A DNA stretch of 64,000 nucleotides, taken from Zygaena filipendulae (taxonomy: Eukaryota > Arthropoda > Insecta > Lepidoptera > Zygaenidae). Positions 9,368 through 21,306 of the stretch are shown here, piece by piece (the first letter of the stretch is position 1; every line of letters begins with the position of its first letter). The position numbers and the translations under genes were made by a program. The stretch covers positions 7,161,001-7,225,000 of the forward strand of contig OU015671.1 of NCBI GenBank assembly GCA_907165275.2, in the 5' to 3' direction. The notes under the pieces were generated by a model, which had not been told where the DNA came from, searched no databases, and saw nothing but the letters and a program-made list of their open reading frames with translations.

Positions 9368-12300
9368 TTAATTTTCATCATAATCAGATTTTATCATATC
9401 AGCGGCCTTCTCGCCGATCATTATGACTGGGATGTTAGTGTTGCCACTCGTTATTTGAGACATTATCGAGGCGTCTACAACCCGCAACCTCGCCAACCCA
9501 TGCACCCTCAATCTCTCATCTACCACACCATCAGGCCCCATAGCACAAGTTCCCACAGGATGGTAAAACGTCCCTACTGTACTCTTAGCATAACAACTCC
9601 AGTACGCATCCGTATCCCATGGTATTCCTTTACAATCAACCACTTTCAATCTCGTCACTTTTCCATTCGCTTTTCGGTATCTAGATGTTTGCAATAAACC
9701 TTTCATAAATTGTATACCCTGCGTCATTGTAATAATATCTTTTTCGTTGCTATAGTATCCCATATCTATTATAGGATCGTCTAGATAATTTTTGCTTTTT
9801 AAAATAATACGCCCTCTTGATAAAGGATGCAAAAGGGTGACCAACATGAAATCAGTTTCATCGAAAATATTAGCTTCGGCCATTGATAAACATAAGTCAG
9901 TATTATAATTTCCTACTTGGTTGCACACGAATGCTACGACAGGAGATATTCCAGAAGGCACATGTGAGCTGATGACGAGAAATTGTGGTTTATGGTCAGC
10001 AGTTAGTGTAGACGCCGATGACGTCATGTTAACGTTGAATGCACCCCACACCAATGGTATGGGAAAATTTATGTCTTGAGTAGAAAGATCCTCGTTCATG
10101 TCTTTCACCCCAAGATTACTTGTGAATACTAGAGGGGTGTAAACATGGTCTTGTAAATTTTTACCAACCGGAAGATCCACGACTGATTTTATATCCAAGT
10201 TTCCCAGTTCATCTTTGGGACCTATTCCAGATAACATTAAAAGTTTTGGTGAGCCAACAGCTCCAGCAGAAACTATAACCTCCTTATCAGCAAAAACTTC
10301 GACTACTCTACCAGAATTTAGTAAAACTTGCACACCGTATGCGGTCAATTTTACATCATCTACCAGAATTTTTATTGCTCTCGTATTTTTTGCCACGTAC
10401 AAGTTAGGTCTATCTTTGGTTCGTTTTAAATAAGATTCGGCTGTGCTAGATCTTCTGTCGTTTGCAAAAGTAAAATGAGGGCGGGAGGCTCCATATATTT
10501 CCGGGCCATTATTTTCCAAAATCCTTTTGATGCCCATTTCATCATATGAATTCAATATAACATTTGTGACATCAGAATCACGTTTACTGACTTTGAGACG
10601 GGATATCTTGACGGGACCACCCATCGAATGTAAACGAGCATTAGCGGGGTTCTCAAAAACGCTTCTGTCTGTCATGTCTTCTAATTTCTTAAAATAATGA
10701 AGTGTTGAGTTCCAATCCCATCCTGGTGCAATTTCGGCCCACTGATCGTAATCACTGGGCACTCCTCTGGAGTATATCTCGAAATTTATAGATGAGGATC
10801 CTCCGAGCATTCTCCCTTGGGTTAACAGTACGGTTCGATCGTGATGCGCTTGGCCCACATTCTTGTCTAGCTGCACACGGTAATCCCAATTATATTTTTT
10901 TGGTGAATAGGCGGCAAAAAAACCGGAAGCCTGAAATGTTATGACAATGATGACATATCACAGTATTTTACTTATGTCTTATGTACACTATCTAGACAGC
11001 TTATTAGTATCTTTTTGTAACGTCTCTAAAATCATTTTTAGCATTGACACATTATTTAGATAAATATCGCTTTAAAAACTAGTTTTTGCTCGCGTTTCAC
11101 CTGCATACATGACTTTTTAGGACTCTTAGATTTGTACCATATGACATGTATCATATTTTTATTCCGAAACAAAGAACAGGGAGTTCTCTAAACTAACGTG
11201 TGTGAAGAAGCTGGGAACAGCTATCGTGTGATTATAATAATAAAAAGATATGTATAAAAATATACCTATTACCTATGTTGAAACACAGGCAGATCATTTT
11301 AATAGTTAAACCATAGATAGCTTGAAGAGCTTAGAGTACCGACGGGGTCGCCATTGATGGGGGCTTACGCCTCTGTACAACTCGTACCTGACCATTTGTG
11401 TTACTTATGTGCGTTTTTTTTAAATAAAACAAACCAATAACGTCAGCCATTATAAAGTGTGCAATCTGATAAATTAAGTAAGTAGTTCCATCCCCCTCCC
11501 CGTATTAGTAACAGACTTTTATGTCCTGCTCTAAGGTGACCTAAGCTACTCTAGATTGACTACTGTATGTCGGAGCCCTACCACGCTGGCCGGCGGCGGG
11601 TCCCCCCCGGCCTCCAGCAGCAGCACCCGCCAGCGCGGCGCCTCGCTCAGCCGCGCAGCCACCGCCGCCCCCGCCGACCCCGCGCCCACCACGATGAAGT
11701 CGAAACGGTCGCCGCCTGAAACACAAACCAGTTTACTGTTTAAATCCATCGCAGAACAAGATTTTTTTTATTCTTATTCTATAAAAGTATACCTCTATAA
11801 AGGTTGTAGCCTACTACCGGCTAATAGTTTACTGTGCTGTCTTATGCTACTAAAGAATTTCACTTGCATGGTAAAAAATACATTTAATTAACTCGCACTC
11901 AGAAAAACCAGCTGATAAACTCTCTGCCGTGACTTTCCAACCTGTATCATTCGCAGAATCATCGCCAAAACAAACTTATATGTAAGTATTAGCTGTGCCT
12001 CGCGGTTTCACCAGTGGTTATTTCGGATTTCCCGCGGGAATTCCGGGATGAAAACTACTTTGTACCCTTGACAACGTGCATGCCAAATATCATCCAAATC
12101 TGTTCAGCCGTTTTTGCGCGATTGAGTAACGAAACCGACAAACATCCAAACATCCACACTTTCTCATTTATAAAATTAGTAGGATTAGGTATTGGAGGTG
12201 TGTTACTGTGTTATGCACACCACGTTTTTTAAACGCGCCGTTGACGCGCGTTTGTAGCGATACAGACGCGATACGAATGCGAGTCAGACGAAGTCTGTGG

Positions 12301-12972
12301 ATAAAAACGCGCGTCGACGGCGCGTTTTTATGTAGTTTCTTATCTGGCATTGAAACCAATTGTCACTTTTGACAGCTAGCGAATGTAATTTGACTGCAAC
12401 ATATTTTTGTGCTTTTTGATTAAATATTGCATCTTTAAAAATGAATCGCCAAATATGTTGCTAAGCGTATAACTTGCAAGCCACTGCAAGAAATTGGATA
12501 AACCTTTTTCTTTTGTTTTCTTTATAAAAGAAGTTTGGAGTTCCTGCGGGAATTCCGAAACTCTCGCGGGCGGATCTCCGAAACGGTTGGACCGATTTTG
12601 ACAGAAGTTTCACTGCTAATTAGCTGATGTCATTAGGAATAAAGCTACTTTGGAGTTCCTGTGAGATTCCTAAACTTAAACTCATGCGGGTGAAACCGCG
12701 GGGCACATCTAGTTGTAAATAAATATATTGTTATTTATGTGTTTCTGTTTACCTTTTACATGATAAGTGCCGGGCCATTCTGTGGGGTCAAGGACCTGCA
12801 ATTTAGCAATTTGTAAAAACTTTGTTTATGTTCATTAAAGTATACAAACAAACAAACAAACCTGCGATAGCGCCATAGCCTGCAGCATCCTCGGTAACCA
12901 TGGAGACTTGAACAGCGTCTGCACCGATTTCAATATGTTTCCTAAAGCTATGTTAAATAAAGACAAAGACAT
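9368..12972 (-). CDS. GMC oxidoreductase (ecdysone oxidase / glucose dehydrogenase-like), gene 1
   Basis: Four exons join in frame: 12972-12862, 12795-12753, 11715-11582 and 10930-9368, all with GT-AG borders. They give 616 residues, normal for insect GMC enzymes. These are flavoproteins that oxidise an alcohol using FAD. The FAD-binding fold begins at [11 protein letters not shown] (residues 57-67), with LLLEAGG (E86) binding ribose. GMC signature 1 is GRMLGGSSS.. (135-152) and signature 2 is [16 protein letters not shown] (319-334). The active-site histidine is H553 in [11 protein letters not shown], paired with N595 in SGNTN. The start ATG opens [10 protein letters not shown]; no classical signal peptide is evident. 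Exon 2 is only 43 bases. Exon 3 is very GC-rich, unlike AT-rich exon 4. The order and residues fit the lepidopteran ecdysone oxidase-like group, but the substrate cannot be told from sequence. A paralogue lies 1.9 kb upstream on the same strand. Confidence 0.9.
11985..12185. repeat. SINE-like copy (ACAACGTGCATGCCAAAT type)
   Basis: This lies in intron 2 of GMC gene 1. It reads AGCTGTGCCTCGCGGTTTCA, TTTCCCGCGGGAATTCCGGG, CCGTTTTTGCGCGATTGAGT, CATCCAAACATCCACACTTT and ends ATAAAATTAGTAGGA. Close copies are at 38695-38880 and 53495-53650. The shared 3' end AT(A)ATTAGTAGGA suggests one dispersed family. Confidence 0.7.
12231..12327. repeat. GC-rich inverted repeat in GMC gene 1 intron
   Basis: AAACGCGCCGTTGACGCGCG+TTT (12231-12253) pairs with 12305-12327 with one mismatch, around a 51-base loop. 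It stands out from the AT-rich intron. It is probably a small MITE or hairpin element. Confidence 0.7.
12530..12715 (+). repeat. CCGCGG SINE-like family copy
   Basis: Two adjoining cores occur: GTTCCTGCGGGAATTCCGAA at about 12540, and GGGTGAAACCGCGGGGCACA near 12690, followed by TCTAGTTG. It lies in intron 2 of GMC gene 1. Confidence 0.6.
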
Positions 12973-13884
12973 TTTCGGCAGTATAAACACTACGTATCAC
13001 GTCGTAATATTTTTAATCACTGATCCATAGAAATGAGTCTCGGCACGTTTTGTTTTTTATTGTAACTAATTCTTTTTCTAGTAATAAACACGTTTTGATA
13101 GCCAAAAAAACTCCACATGTATAAGAGTTGTTCTAAGACAATACTTCCAAGCATTACTGTTTATTAAGATTTATTTTATTAAGATTTATTAAGAGGCTCT
13201 AAAATGCTTTTAAAAAGCAGTGTGTGTGTGTGTATATATACATATGTGTGTGTGTGTGTATATATGTATGTATATATAGATATAGATTATGAAAGTGACA
13301 TCAATAATTTTATTCCTTTTATTAGTCTTAAAAATGTTCTTTAACTCTGAAGAAGTTCCGAAGAAAAAAGAAATCTTAGACAAAATTAATCATATTTTAC
13401 AAGACAATCGCAGCTTAGTAAGCAGAAATACTAATTGCAATTAACATGGCATTATTGTCTTCGTAAAGCTTTTGAACGGTGCATCCTCGCCTCGGCAATT
13501 TATATATTTTTAATGTTACCTAATTTTTAGGTCTGTTCAGTGTTTTTTCTCTATTAACCTCTATAATAAAAATCTTCCTATGTTGGCTGGAAAAAACATC
13601 CTATATGAATCCTATATTTAAATTCTTAAAAAGGTACCTACTGCGTATGACTACTAGTATAGTATACTAGGTGACCGCGATAATAACCTAGAAAAATGGA
13701 AGGGAAGAGAAAAATGCTTCGGGGGACTTACAGGATTGGTGAGTCATACTTTTTTCGTTAGATTTTGGACACAATATAAATGATTCCGTCCATATACGTG
13801 GTACTGCTTCTTCCTCTAATATTTGTTCCATAGAATGGTGATGAGAGTTAATAGAGTCCTTGCGAACTTGATAACAATATCAAT
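12973..13884. other. upstream region of GMC gene 1, with a TG/TA microsatellite
   Basis: No exon is seen. A (TG)n/(TA)n microsatellite runs from about 13220 to 13282. The promoter of GMC gene 1 should lie just above 12972, but no clear TATA or initiator could be assigned. Confidence 0.45.
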
Positions 13885-14035
13885 ATAACCTGAATCTCGG
13901 AAACGGCTCAACGATTTTCATGACATTTAGTATGCATTGGATTTCGGGGCGATTAATCGATTTTATCCGTATTTTCTGGCAATGAAAAATGAGTTTTTGG
14001 TACTGCTTTTCTACATAATAACAGATGGCGCTATA
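13885..14035 (-). repeat. dispersed repeat, CCTGAAAACACGGATAAAACG family, reversed
   Basis: CTGAATCTCGGAAACGGCTC, CGGGGCGATTAATCGATTTT and TTTTCTGGCAATGAAAAATG are the reverse complement of the family core. It is followed by ACAGATGGCGCTA, as is the copy at 54540. Confidence 0.6.
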
Positions 14036-14091
14036 CACAACGCGCTCGTTGTCTATAGCACCATCAGCTCGGTCGCATATTTACTTTATAA

Positions 14092-14461
14092 TACAGGATG
14101 TCCCTTAAATCGACGTCAAGCCAGAACCGGCTAAGTCATAACTTAATAGAAAAATGTCAAAATACAATCTATAAAATTTATAACAAATTATAAAAATTTA
14201 CACCCTGCGACGGTTCTTTAACTCCTGTTGCTACAAACCTTAACTTTTTTCAATTTTCTTCGTATTGTGTAATCCTAAATAGTTCTTTTGAACACTACTG
14301 CTTAAAATTTAAGCTTTTTCCAATGAAGTTTTCAAAATTATTGCTTTCGTCACTTTTTTAAATATGCATAGCAAAGATTTTTATATTTTTCTGTTAACAG
14401 CTGTTATGACTTAGCCTATCACCTGGTTCTGGCTTGACGTCGATTTACGGGACATCCTGTA
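14092..14461. mobile_element. MITE with TACAGGATGTCCC termini
   Basis: TACAGGATGTCCCTTAAATC at the left matches GATTTACGGGACATCCTGTA at the right as an inverted repeat, continuing through CGACGTCAAGCCAGAACC for roughly 55 bases with small indels. If the TA at each end is the target duplication, the element is CAGGATGTCCC...GGGACATCCTG, as for Tc1/mariner-type elements. It lies between the two GMC genes and has no ORF. Confidence 0.8.
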
Positions 14462-14865
14462 TAACTAAGCACTTACATACTGTATTTTTAACCGACTTCC
14501 AAAAAAGGAGGAGGTTCTCAATTCGGCTGTATGTTATTTTTTTACGTCATATCATGTACGGCAATTAACAAAATCAGTAATAGATCACAATAATTTTGAT
14601 TACATTTTATATTTCAATAATGATTTATTTCCATGTTAATTCAGATAGGTTATCTGTTAGTTTAGTTGTTAAAGAACATGACTGTTGCGCGGGTTTAAAT
14701 AAACATTTATGTGATAAACATTTAAATGATTTATGTTTACCTTGAATCTCGTTACCTAGTATTTATATCACTGATGTATTCACAAAAAATCTATATCACG
14801 ATGCGAGCGATGTAGAGTCGAATCGGAGCCGCAGCATCGGCGTCACGTAGGCTTTACATTGATGT

Positions 14866-17800
14866 TCATTTATGTATACTAAAATCAAAATTTGATTTTA
14901 ATAAACCATTATCGACCTTTATCATGTCAGCTGCTTTTTCACCGATCATTATGGTGGGTGCGTTCGTGTTGCCACTCGTTATTTTGGGCATTATCGATGC
15001 GTCAGCAACCCTTAGCCCCAACACGCCGTGCACCCTCAGCCTCTCATCCACTACCCCCTTCGGCCCCATAGCACAAGTGCCTACGGGGTGCAGCATAGTG
15101 CTCACTGCGTTCTTCGCGTAACAACTCCAATATTCATCGGTTCCCCACCTCAGACCTTCGCAACCCTTCACATTCAATTTCACAACTCTACCTTTAACCT
15201 TTCTATAATGCGTCGTTTTCACCAATCCAGTCATAAATTTAATCCCATCTTTGACAGTAGAGACATCTTTCTCGTCCCTGAAGTATCCCAAATCTATCAG
15301 GGGATCGTCCATGTAGTTGTTAGTTTTCAAAGTGATTCGTCCTCTGGACTTCGGATGTAAAAGAATGAACAACATAAAATCTATTTCGTGTAATATGTTG
15401 GCTTCAGCGACCGACAAACAAAACTCATTGTTGAAATTAGTTATAGAATTACAACCGTATGCCACTATAGGCGCCCCAGTAGCACCAACGTGTGTGTTGA
15501 AGATTTGGAACTGTGGCTTAGGCTCTGGAGAATAATTGATAGAAGTGGTATTAAGTTTGAACGTGGCGCACTGAATTGGAACTGGATAAGCATCCAATTC
15601 ACTTAATGCCAATATATTTTGAACACTGGTGTCCAAACCACGTTTACCTGAAAATATTAGAGGTGTGCAAGAATGGTCATGCAAGTTTTCACCAACTGGC
15701 AGGTCGTTAATCACATCAATATTCAGACTCATCAAATGATCTCTTGGTCCTATACCAGACAGCATTAAAAGTTTTGGTGAATCAATGCTTCCAGCGGAGA
15801 CGATAATCTCTTTATTAGAATATACATCAATCGTTTCACCAGATTTTACTAGCACTTTGACGCCATATGCTTTTCTTTTATGAGGGTCAATTAATATTTT
15901 CACTGCTCTTGCATTTTTCGCTACAAACAAATTAGGTCTATCCATTGCAGATCTTAAAAACGCCTCAGCTGTACTAGACCTTCTACCATCAGCAAAAGTA
16001 TAATGTGGTCGAGATCCACCAGCTATTTCAGGACCATTGTTTTCTAATATCTTTTTGATTCCCATTTCATCAAAGGCATCTAAAATGTCATTGGATACTG
16101 ACAAAAAATATTCGTTATTTTCTGGTCGTGATACTTTAAGTGGGCCTTCTGTCGAATGTAGGTATGAATTCTTTGAGCTTTGCATTACGGCTGGATCAGT
16201 CATTCCTTCGGATTTCTTGAAATAATGTAGGACCGTATTCCAGTCCCATCCGGGTGCAATCTCGTTCCACTCATCGTAGTCTCTAGGCACTCCTCTGGAG
16301 TATACCTGATAGTTATTGGAGGATGATCCTCCCAGCATCTTGCCACGAATCATATAGAGGGACCGATTGTTATGTGTTTGTCCGACGCCTTTGTCCAACT
16401 GAGCGCGATATTTCCAGTCGTACTCCGTGTTTGCGAGGACCGCAAATAAACTTGGAGCCTAAAATAATAATAACATTCATATTATACAGGGGGTATGGTT
16501 AATCGAAGGACATATTAAAATAATCCTTTTTTATTGTGTCGTTATTGTCAGGATAAGGTTTATACAAAAGCAATTTGGAGTTCCTGCGGAAATTCCGAAA
16601 CTCACTCGGGTGAAACTGCGGGGCACAGCTAGTCAAATATAAAAGGTCATTGACTGTTTTAGTATTTTTGTACCTGTTACGTTTATTTGTATTAGGTATT
16701 AGTACCTACATGTAAGCATGAATTGCCGAGAGCTTGAATATGTTTCTCGTTTAAAATTACATCCTGTATAATGTGCTTGAGAATAATTATCCTTCAATTT
16801 AAAATTCATTTAAATTCAATTTAAATAATATAGCATATAATAATAATAAATAAATAAATATTAATTCTGTGTATAATGTCATGCCCATGAGAATATACAT
16901 ATGAGATAAGTATAAAATATGCCTAAAATTATTAACAAAACGCTATTTATTTATTTCGTCAGTATTGTGGAACATCATAAATTGGATATGTATCAGATTT
17001 GTGCGTTCATGTGTGTATATATTTATTCTAGGTGCCTAAATCAGTTTATGAACGAATTTTATTTTTCATGGTCAAACTTACTATTGCGGATTATTATTAA
17101 CAAACATTAACACAGTCATCTGGTTTTTAACTCAATATCAACTGCTATCTATGCCAACTAGTGTCGAGGTATGCAGTAGAACACTACTGGCCATGTGCAT
17201 AGGGTCAAGGCTAATGATGAATAAAATAATAATTAAATGCAGGCGAGGTATTACGTAGGTACGTAAAGAAAACGTATGCGTAACATAAATATGATAATTA
17301 CGTATAACAATGTAACTAACAACTAGGTAGGTACCCAACGCAAAATACTAGTTTCATTATATACTAGTATATAATTTATATACTAGGTACGTATAAATAT
17401 TATGGTAGGAATCGGCAGTGTACTTTCAATACCAACGCAAAACGTCTACCCAAAATTAAATAAAATGTTTGGAGAATCTGTGTAGTCCTTTTCGACGAGT
17501 AAGTAGTAAGCAGGCGCAGATCTACGGGGGGGGCGAGGGCAGTGAGTGCATTGACACAATACGGATTTCTTGATTTTGATGTGACTTTTCGAAATTAACT
17601 TTGTATGGAACGGTGAATCCAGATTCAATATTAACAAAATCTCTATTAATTTACCTAAAGTTGTCCCCCGCGGTTTCGACCGCGCTAATGTCAGAGTTCC
17701 CGTGGGAATTTCGGGATAAAAAGTACCCTACGTCACTCAGGACTACCGTAGCTTCCAATGAGTGAAAGAATTTTCAAAATCGGTTCAGTAAATCCAGAGA

Positions 17801-20800
17801 TTACCCCTTACAACATCACAAACTTTACCTCCTTATAATCCTTACATAGCAAAACAGTCGCTTCTCGCTGTTTGTCCCTACGTATGCTTAGATCGTTAAA
17901 ACCACACAACGGATTTTCATGTGGTTTTCACCAATAGATAGAGTGATTCATAGGAAATGTCTATATTTTATCCTAGAATTCCCGCGGGAACTCCGAAATT
18001 ACCGCGGATGAAACCGCGAGGGACAGCTAGTATTAGTATATAGATTGACATTTCCTTATTTTCAGTTACAGCGTTTTGGGTGACATCGACAGTATTGAGT
18101 GTCCAGTAGTACACCTACAGTGTTTACATGTTTTAGTCGTAGACATTCGAGCAAAACTCAAAAAAAGATACATTGCTCAAAGTTTCCGTTGCGTTCAAAC
18201 TATAGAGTGGCCAACCGTCCTGTTTTCCAGGACATGTCCTGACTTTTGGGGTGTCCTGAGGTGTCCTAGGTATTTTAAGTACTGTCCTATGTTATTTTAC
18301 AGCATCCTAGTTTTAAAATTCACGCACCACTATAGACTGCCTACAATCGTACATCAAATTTACGCGGCAGGCGTCTATAACCTGTGCGATAGAAATTAAA
18401 GACTAAAAGAGCTTCAAAAAATGAATAACAAATAAATTGTACCTTCGTAATTTAATCATTAATTTATTATAATTATCATTTAATTGAAGACACTTTCATA
18501 AACAATTTTGTAACTGCTATTATTTGAGTTTCATGGACCCCGTTTTCATTGCGTAAACATCGTAATTATACAATTATAATAAATTACAATTATAATATGA
18601 TGTCATATTATTAATTAACTACTGCACAAATACTAATACTAGCTGCGTCCTGTTTTTAAGCCGCAGTGTCCTGGTATTTCCACCTTGAAGTCTTGGTTTT
18701 CTATATTTGGGGCTTAGTCTAAATTTAAAGTTTGTAGATACATCTATCTATATGTATAAAAATGAGTCACTATTATATTTCACTTGGTCACGGCATCACG
18801 CTTGAATGGCTGGACCAATTTTGCTAATCCTTTTCTTGTTGTGTTTATTATTATAAGGAGAAGAAGAATAAAAGAAGTTTGAAGTTCCTGCGGGAATTCC
18901 GAAACTCACGAGGGTGAATCTCCGAAACAGATGGACCGATTTTGACGGGACTTTCACTGCTGAATGCTGATATTATAAGGTTACTTTAGTTGTGTGTAAA
19001 TTGTGAATGAATAAACAGTTTCTACAGTTGTTTTTCAATACTATTCGAAAACACAGATCCCTCACAGATTTCGATTTAGTGGTCCCTTTTCTGAGGACAG
19101 TTCTCGTCGCCGTTTGTGTATCATGGGCATGTCATGTAGTTAATGTATTTTGTATTTGTGTTGACCTTTTATGTCCTGCTCTAAGGTAAATTAAGCTACT
19201 CTAGATTGACTACTGTATGTCGGAGCCCTACCACGCTGGCCGGCGGCGGGTCCCCCCCGGCCTCCAGCAGCAGCACCCGCCAGCACGGCGCCTCGCTCAG
19301 CCGCGCCGCTACCGCCGCCCCCGCCGACCCCGCGCCCACCACGATGAAGTCGAAACGGTCACCGCCTGAAACACAAATCCGTGACGTCACAGAACACTGT
19401 CGCAGCTATAAGACGGTCGTTTTGATTATCATTAGCGTACACTAACAATAAATAACTAACAGTAAATTTTGAATTCCAGGATGAAAGTACCCTATGTCCC
19501 TTTTTATACCCCTGACAACGCGTGTACATAATTTCTTGATGCGATCATCAAGAAATTATGTACTCAACCGATGTTGAGTAGTTAAAATCCGTGACGTCAT
19601 CTAAAATACTGTAGCAGCTACAGACGGGCGTTTTGATTATCATTAGCGTACACTAACCATAAGTAAATTTTGAATTCCAGGATGAAAGTGCCCTATGTCC
19701 CTTTTTATACCTACCTCTGAGTCCTGACAACGCGTATACAAAATTTCTTGATGGTCGGTTGAGTAAAAATACTAATGAATAAACTAAAAACTAATGAATA
19801 AAAACTTAACAGATAAACAGAAGTCAAAAAATTCAAATAAGAAATATAAAATTGGCTAAAGGCTTCTTTTCATAATGTAAAAAGTGGTGGAACAAAGAAA
19901 GGGTAACAAGGAAAGGGAAGGTCAACCCCTAAACGGGAAGGTGAAAATTTGTACCTTAAGAAGTTTAGATAACCTACACCTAGTCATAGTTAATTTTGTA
20001 TCGAACCATGGAAATCGGTATTATTTGGTCTCTTCTTCTATACTAATATTATAAAGAGAAAAGATTTGTTTTTTTGTAAGTATGTTTTTTTGTTTGTATT
20101 GGATAAACTCATAAACTGCCTACTCAAACGATTTTTAAAATTCTTTCAATTATGTTAAGCTACAGTGTATTTGAGAGACATAGGGTACTTTTATCCCTAA
20201 GGAAACTCCGAAGCCAACGCGAGTCAAACCCCCACGGTCGACTAGTCTCAAATAAAATAACTTTTTTCGAGGTGATTGGAAATTCAACTCCGAAAAGTAA
20301 ACAATTGGTGAATGCGGGTGAAATCACGATGGAAAACAACCCCTAAGACAGACAAAAGGAGAAAGAGAAAATCTTGCATTTGATTAATAGAAACCTTGAA
20401 ACTGTATTAAAAATAGAGGTTGATTGAAAGACGCGCCTATTTCTATTGGTCATTTGCTCTATTTTATCTAAGGAGGCGTTATACGATCCACGCTGTCCCG
20501 AATATTTAAAATCTCAATAAAAATTTCTTTCAGATACTCATTCATTGTCACTACGTTCCTCTAACAACCTTCTCCTCTTCATTCCTTCCCATCGTACTGG
20601 GTTCATCTCAAAATCTTTTGCTGTCACTGCTGTGCGACTCTGGAACAGCTTCGTAAATGCCCTAACAAATTCATATTCAAATATAGAGTGCGAAATTATT
20701 TTCTAGAGTCCGGTGGCTTGCCAGGACTGGCCATTTAAAACCTGCAGTCGTTTGTAACTCTCCCACCTTTTCAACTATTATGTATTAAGTTAGATATCCC

Positions 20801-21306
20801 TATTATTAAATGTTTCTGTATATCCATTTGGTGTGTGTGTGTGTATATATTTACTTATATATATTTATGTATATTTATATAATACCTAAATATTTAAGTA
20901 CGTATTTTATGCTGTGTAATATTTATATATCAATTATCTCTATATTCAGTCCTTTTTTATGTCTTAGTTTATAACAGCTTTTAGTTTTTAATACTATTAT
21001 TTTTATTTATTTTTTCGTTTATTCCGTAGGTTGCACACCCCGTCCCTTTTATCTCTTTGTCAACCCAATGGTTAACTGTCAGAAAATGCCGCAAGGCATT
21101 AAGTTCGCCATTTGTACTATTTTGTGCAAGAAGAATAAATAAATAAATAAATACCAACCCTGGAGCTGATAGGATTCTGGCCACCCAGCGGGTAGGATGG
21201 CTTGTGAGAGGGCCAAAAACTGCAGCATGGCTCGCATCCACGGCGTCGAACTGTATGACTTCAAAAGTCCCAAAAAATTATTCACCGTCACATTAATTAC
21301 AGACAT
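14866..21306 (-). CDS. GMC oxidoreductase (ecdysone oxidase / glucose dehydrogenase-like), gene 2
   Basis: Three exons join in frame: 21306-21159, 19365-19232 and 16458-14866, giving 624 residues. Exon 1 ([10 protein letters not shown]...[11 protein letters not shown]) covers exons 1 and 2 of gene 1, so an intron was gained or lost between the paralogues. The FAD motif GAGSAG is at 60-65, with E84 in LLLEAGG. GMC signature 1 is GKMLGGSSS.. (133-150) and signature 2 is [16 protein letters not shown] (317-332). H551 ([11 protein letters not shown]) and N593 (SGNTN) form the expected catalytic pair. All key residues are kept, so the enzyme should be a working FAD alcohol oxidase or dehydrogenase; its substrate is unknown. 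Exon 2 is almost identical to exon 3 of gene 1, although the large exon has diverged clearly. A LINE tail ends about six bases inside intron 1. Two repeat-filled introns of 1.8 and 2.8 kb separate the exons. Confidence 0.9.
16565..16640 (+). repeat. CCGCGG SINE-like fragment in GMC gene 2 intron
   Basis: CAATTTGGAGTTCCTGCGGA, then CACTCGGGTGAAACTGCGGG and GCACAGCTAGT. Confidence 0.55.
17660..18040. repeat. two CCGCGG SINE-like copies in opposite orientation
   Basis: A copy with CCCCCGCGGTTTCGACCGCG near 17668, TTCCCGTGGGAATTTCGGGA and AAAAGTACCCTACGT is followed at 17940-18035 by an opposed copy with GAATTCCCGCGGGAACTCCG and GATGAAACCGCGAGGGACAG. Both lie in intron 2 of GMC gene 2. The stretch between 16640 and 17660 shows nothing else recognisable. 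Confidence 0.6.
18770..18960 (+). repeat. dispersed repeat, same family as 9195-9366
   Basis: CACTTGGTCACGGCATCACG, CTTGTTGTGTTTATTATTAT and AAGAAGTTTGAAGTTCCTGC share order and spacing with the copy next to GMC gene 1. It continues CGGGAATTCCGAAACTCACG. Confidence 0.65.
19379..19770 (+). repeat. tandem duplication, ~210-bp period, with palindromes
   Basis: CCGTGACGTCA at 19379 and 19589 begins two copies that share TTTTGATTATCATTAGCGTA, TGAATTCCAGGATGAAAGT and CCCTATGTCCCTTTTTATAC. Copy 1 ends in a perfect palindrome with 18-base arms (19524-19541 and 19546-19563, loop CGAT). A second palindrome, TACTCAACCGATGTTGAGTA, follows at 19561-19580. It lies in intron 1 of GMC gene 2. Confidence 0.75.
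20533..21153 (+). mobile_element. jockey-like LINE, 3' end fragment
   Basis: A degenerate reading frame at about 20533-20706 includes [20 protein letters not shown] and ends at TAG. This matches the usual C-terminus of jockey/CR1-type LINE ORF2 (R-T....S...A.RLWN). The 3' UTR ends with AATGCCGCAAGGCATTAAGT and (AAAT)n at about 21134-21153, a familiar lepidopteran LINE tail. The 5' limit is unclear. The tail stops about six bases inside intron 1 of GMC gene 2, whose strand is opposite. Confidence 0.65.

Noticed and set aside
18076..18399. 107-codon plus-strand frame
   Set aside because: It contains repeated GTCCTG words and no domain; it lies in a GMC intron and is likely chance.
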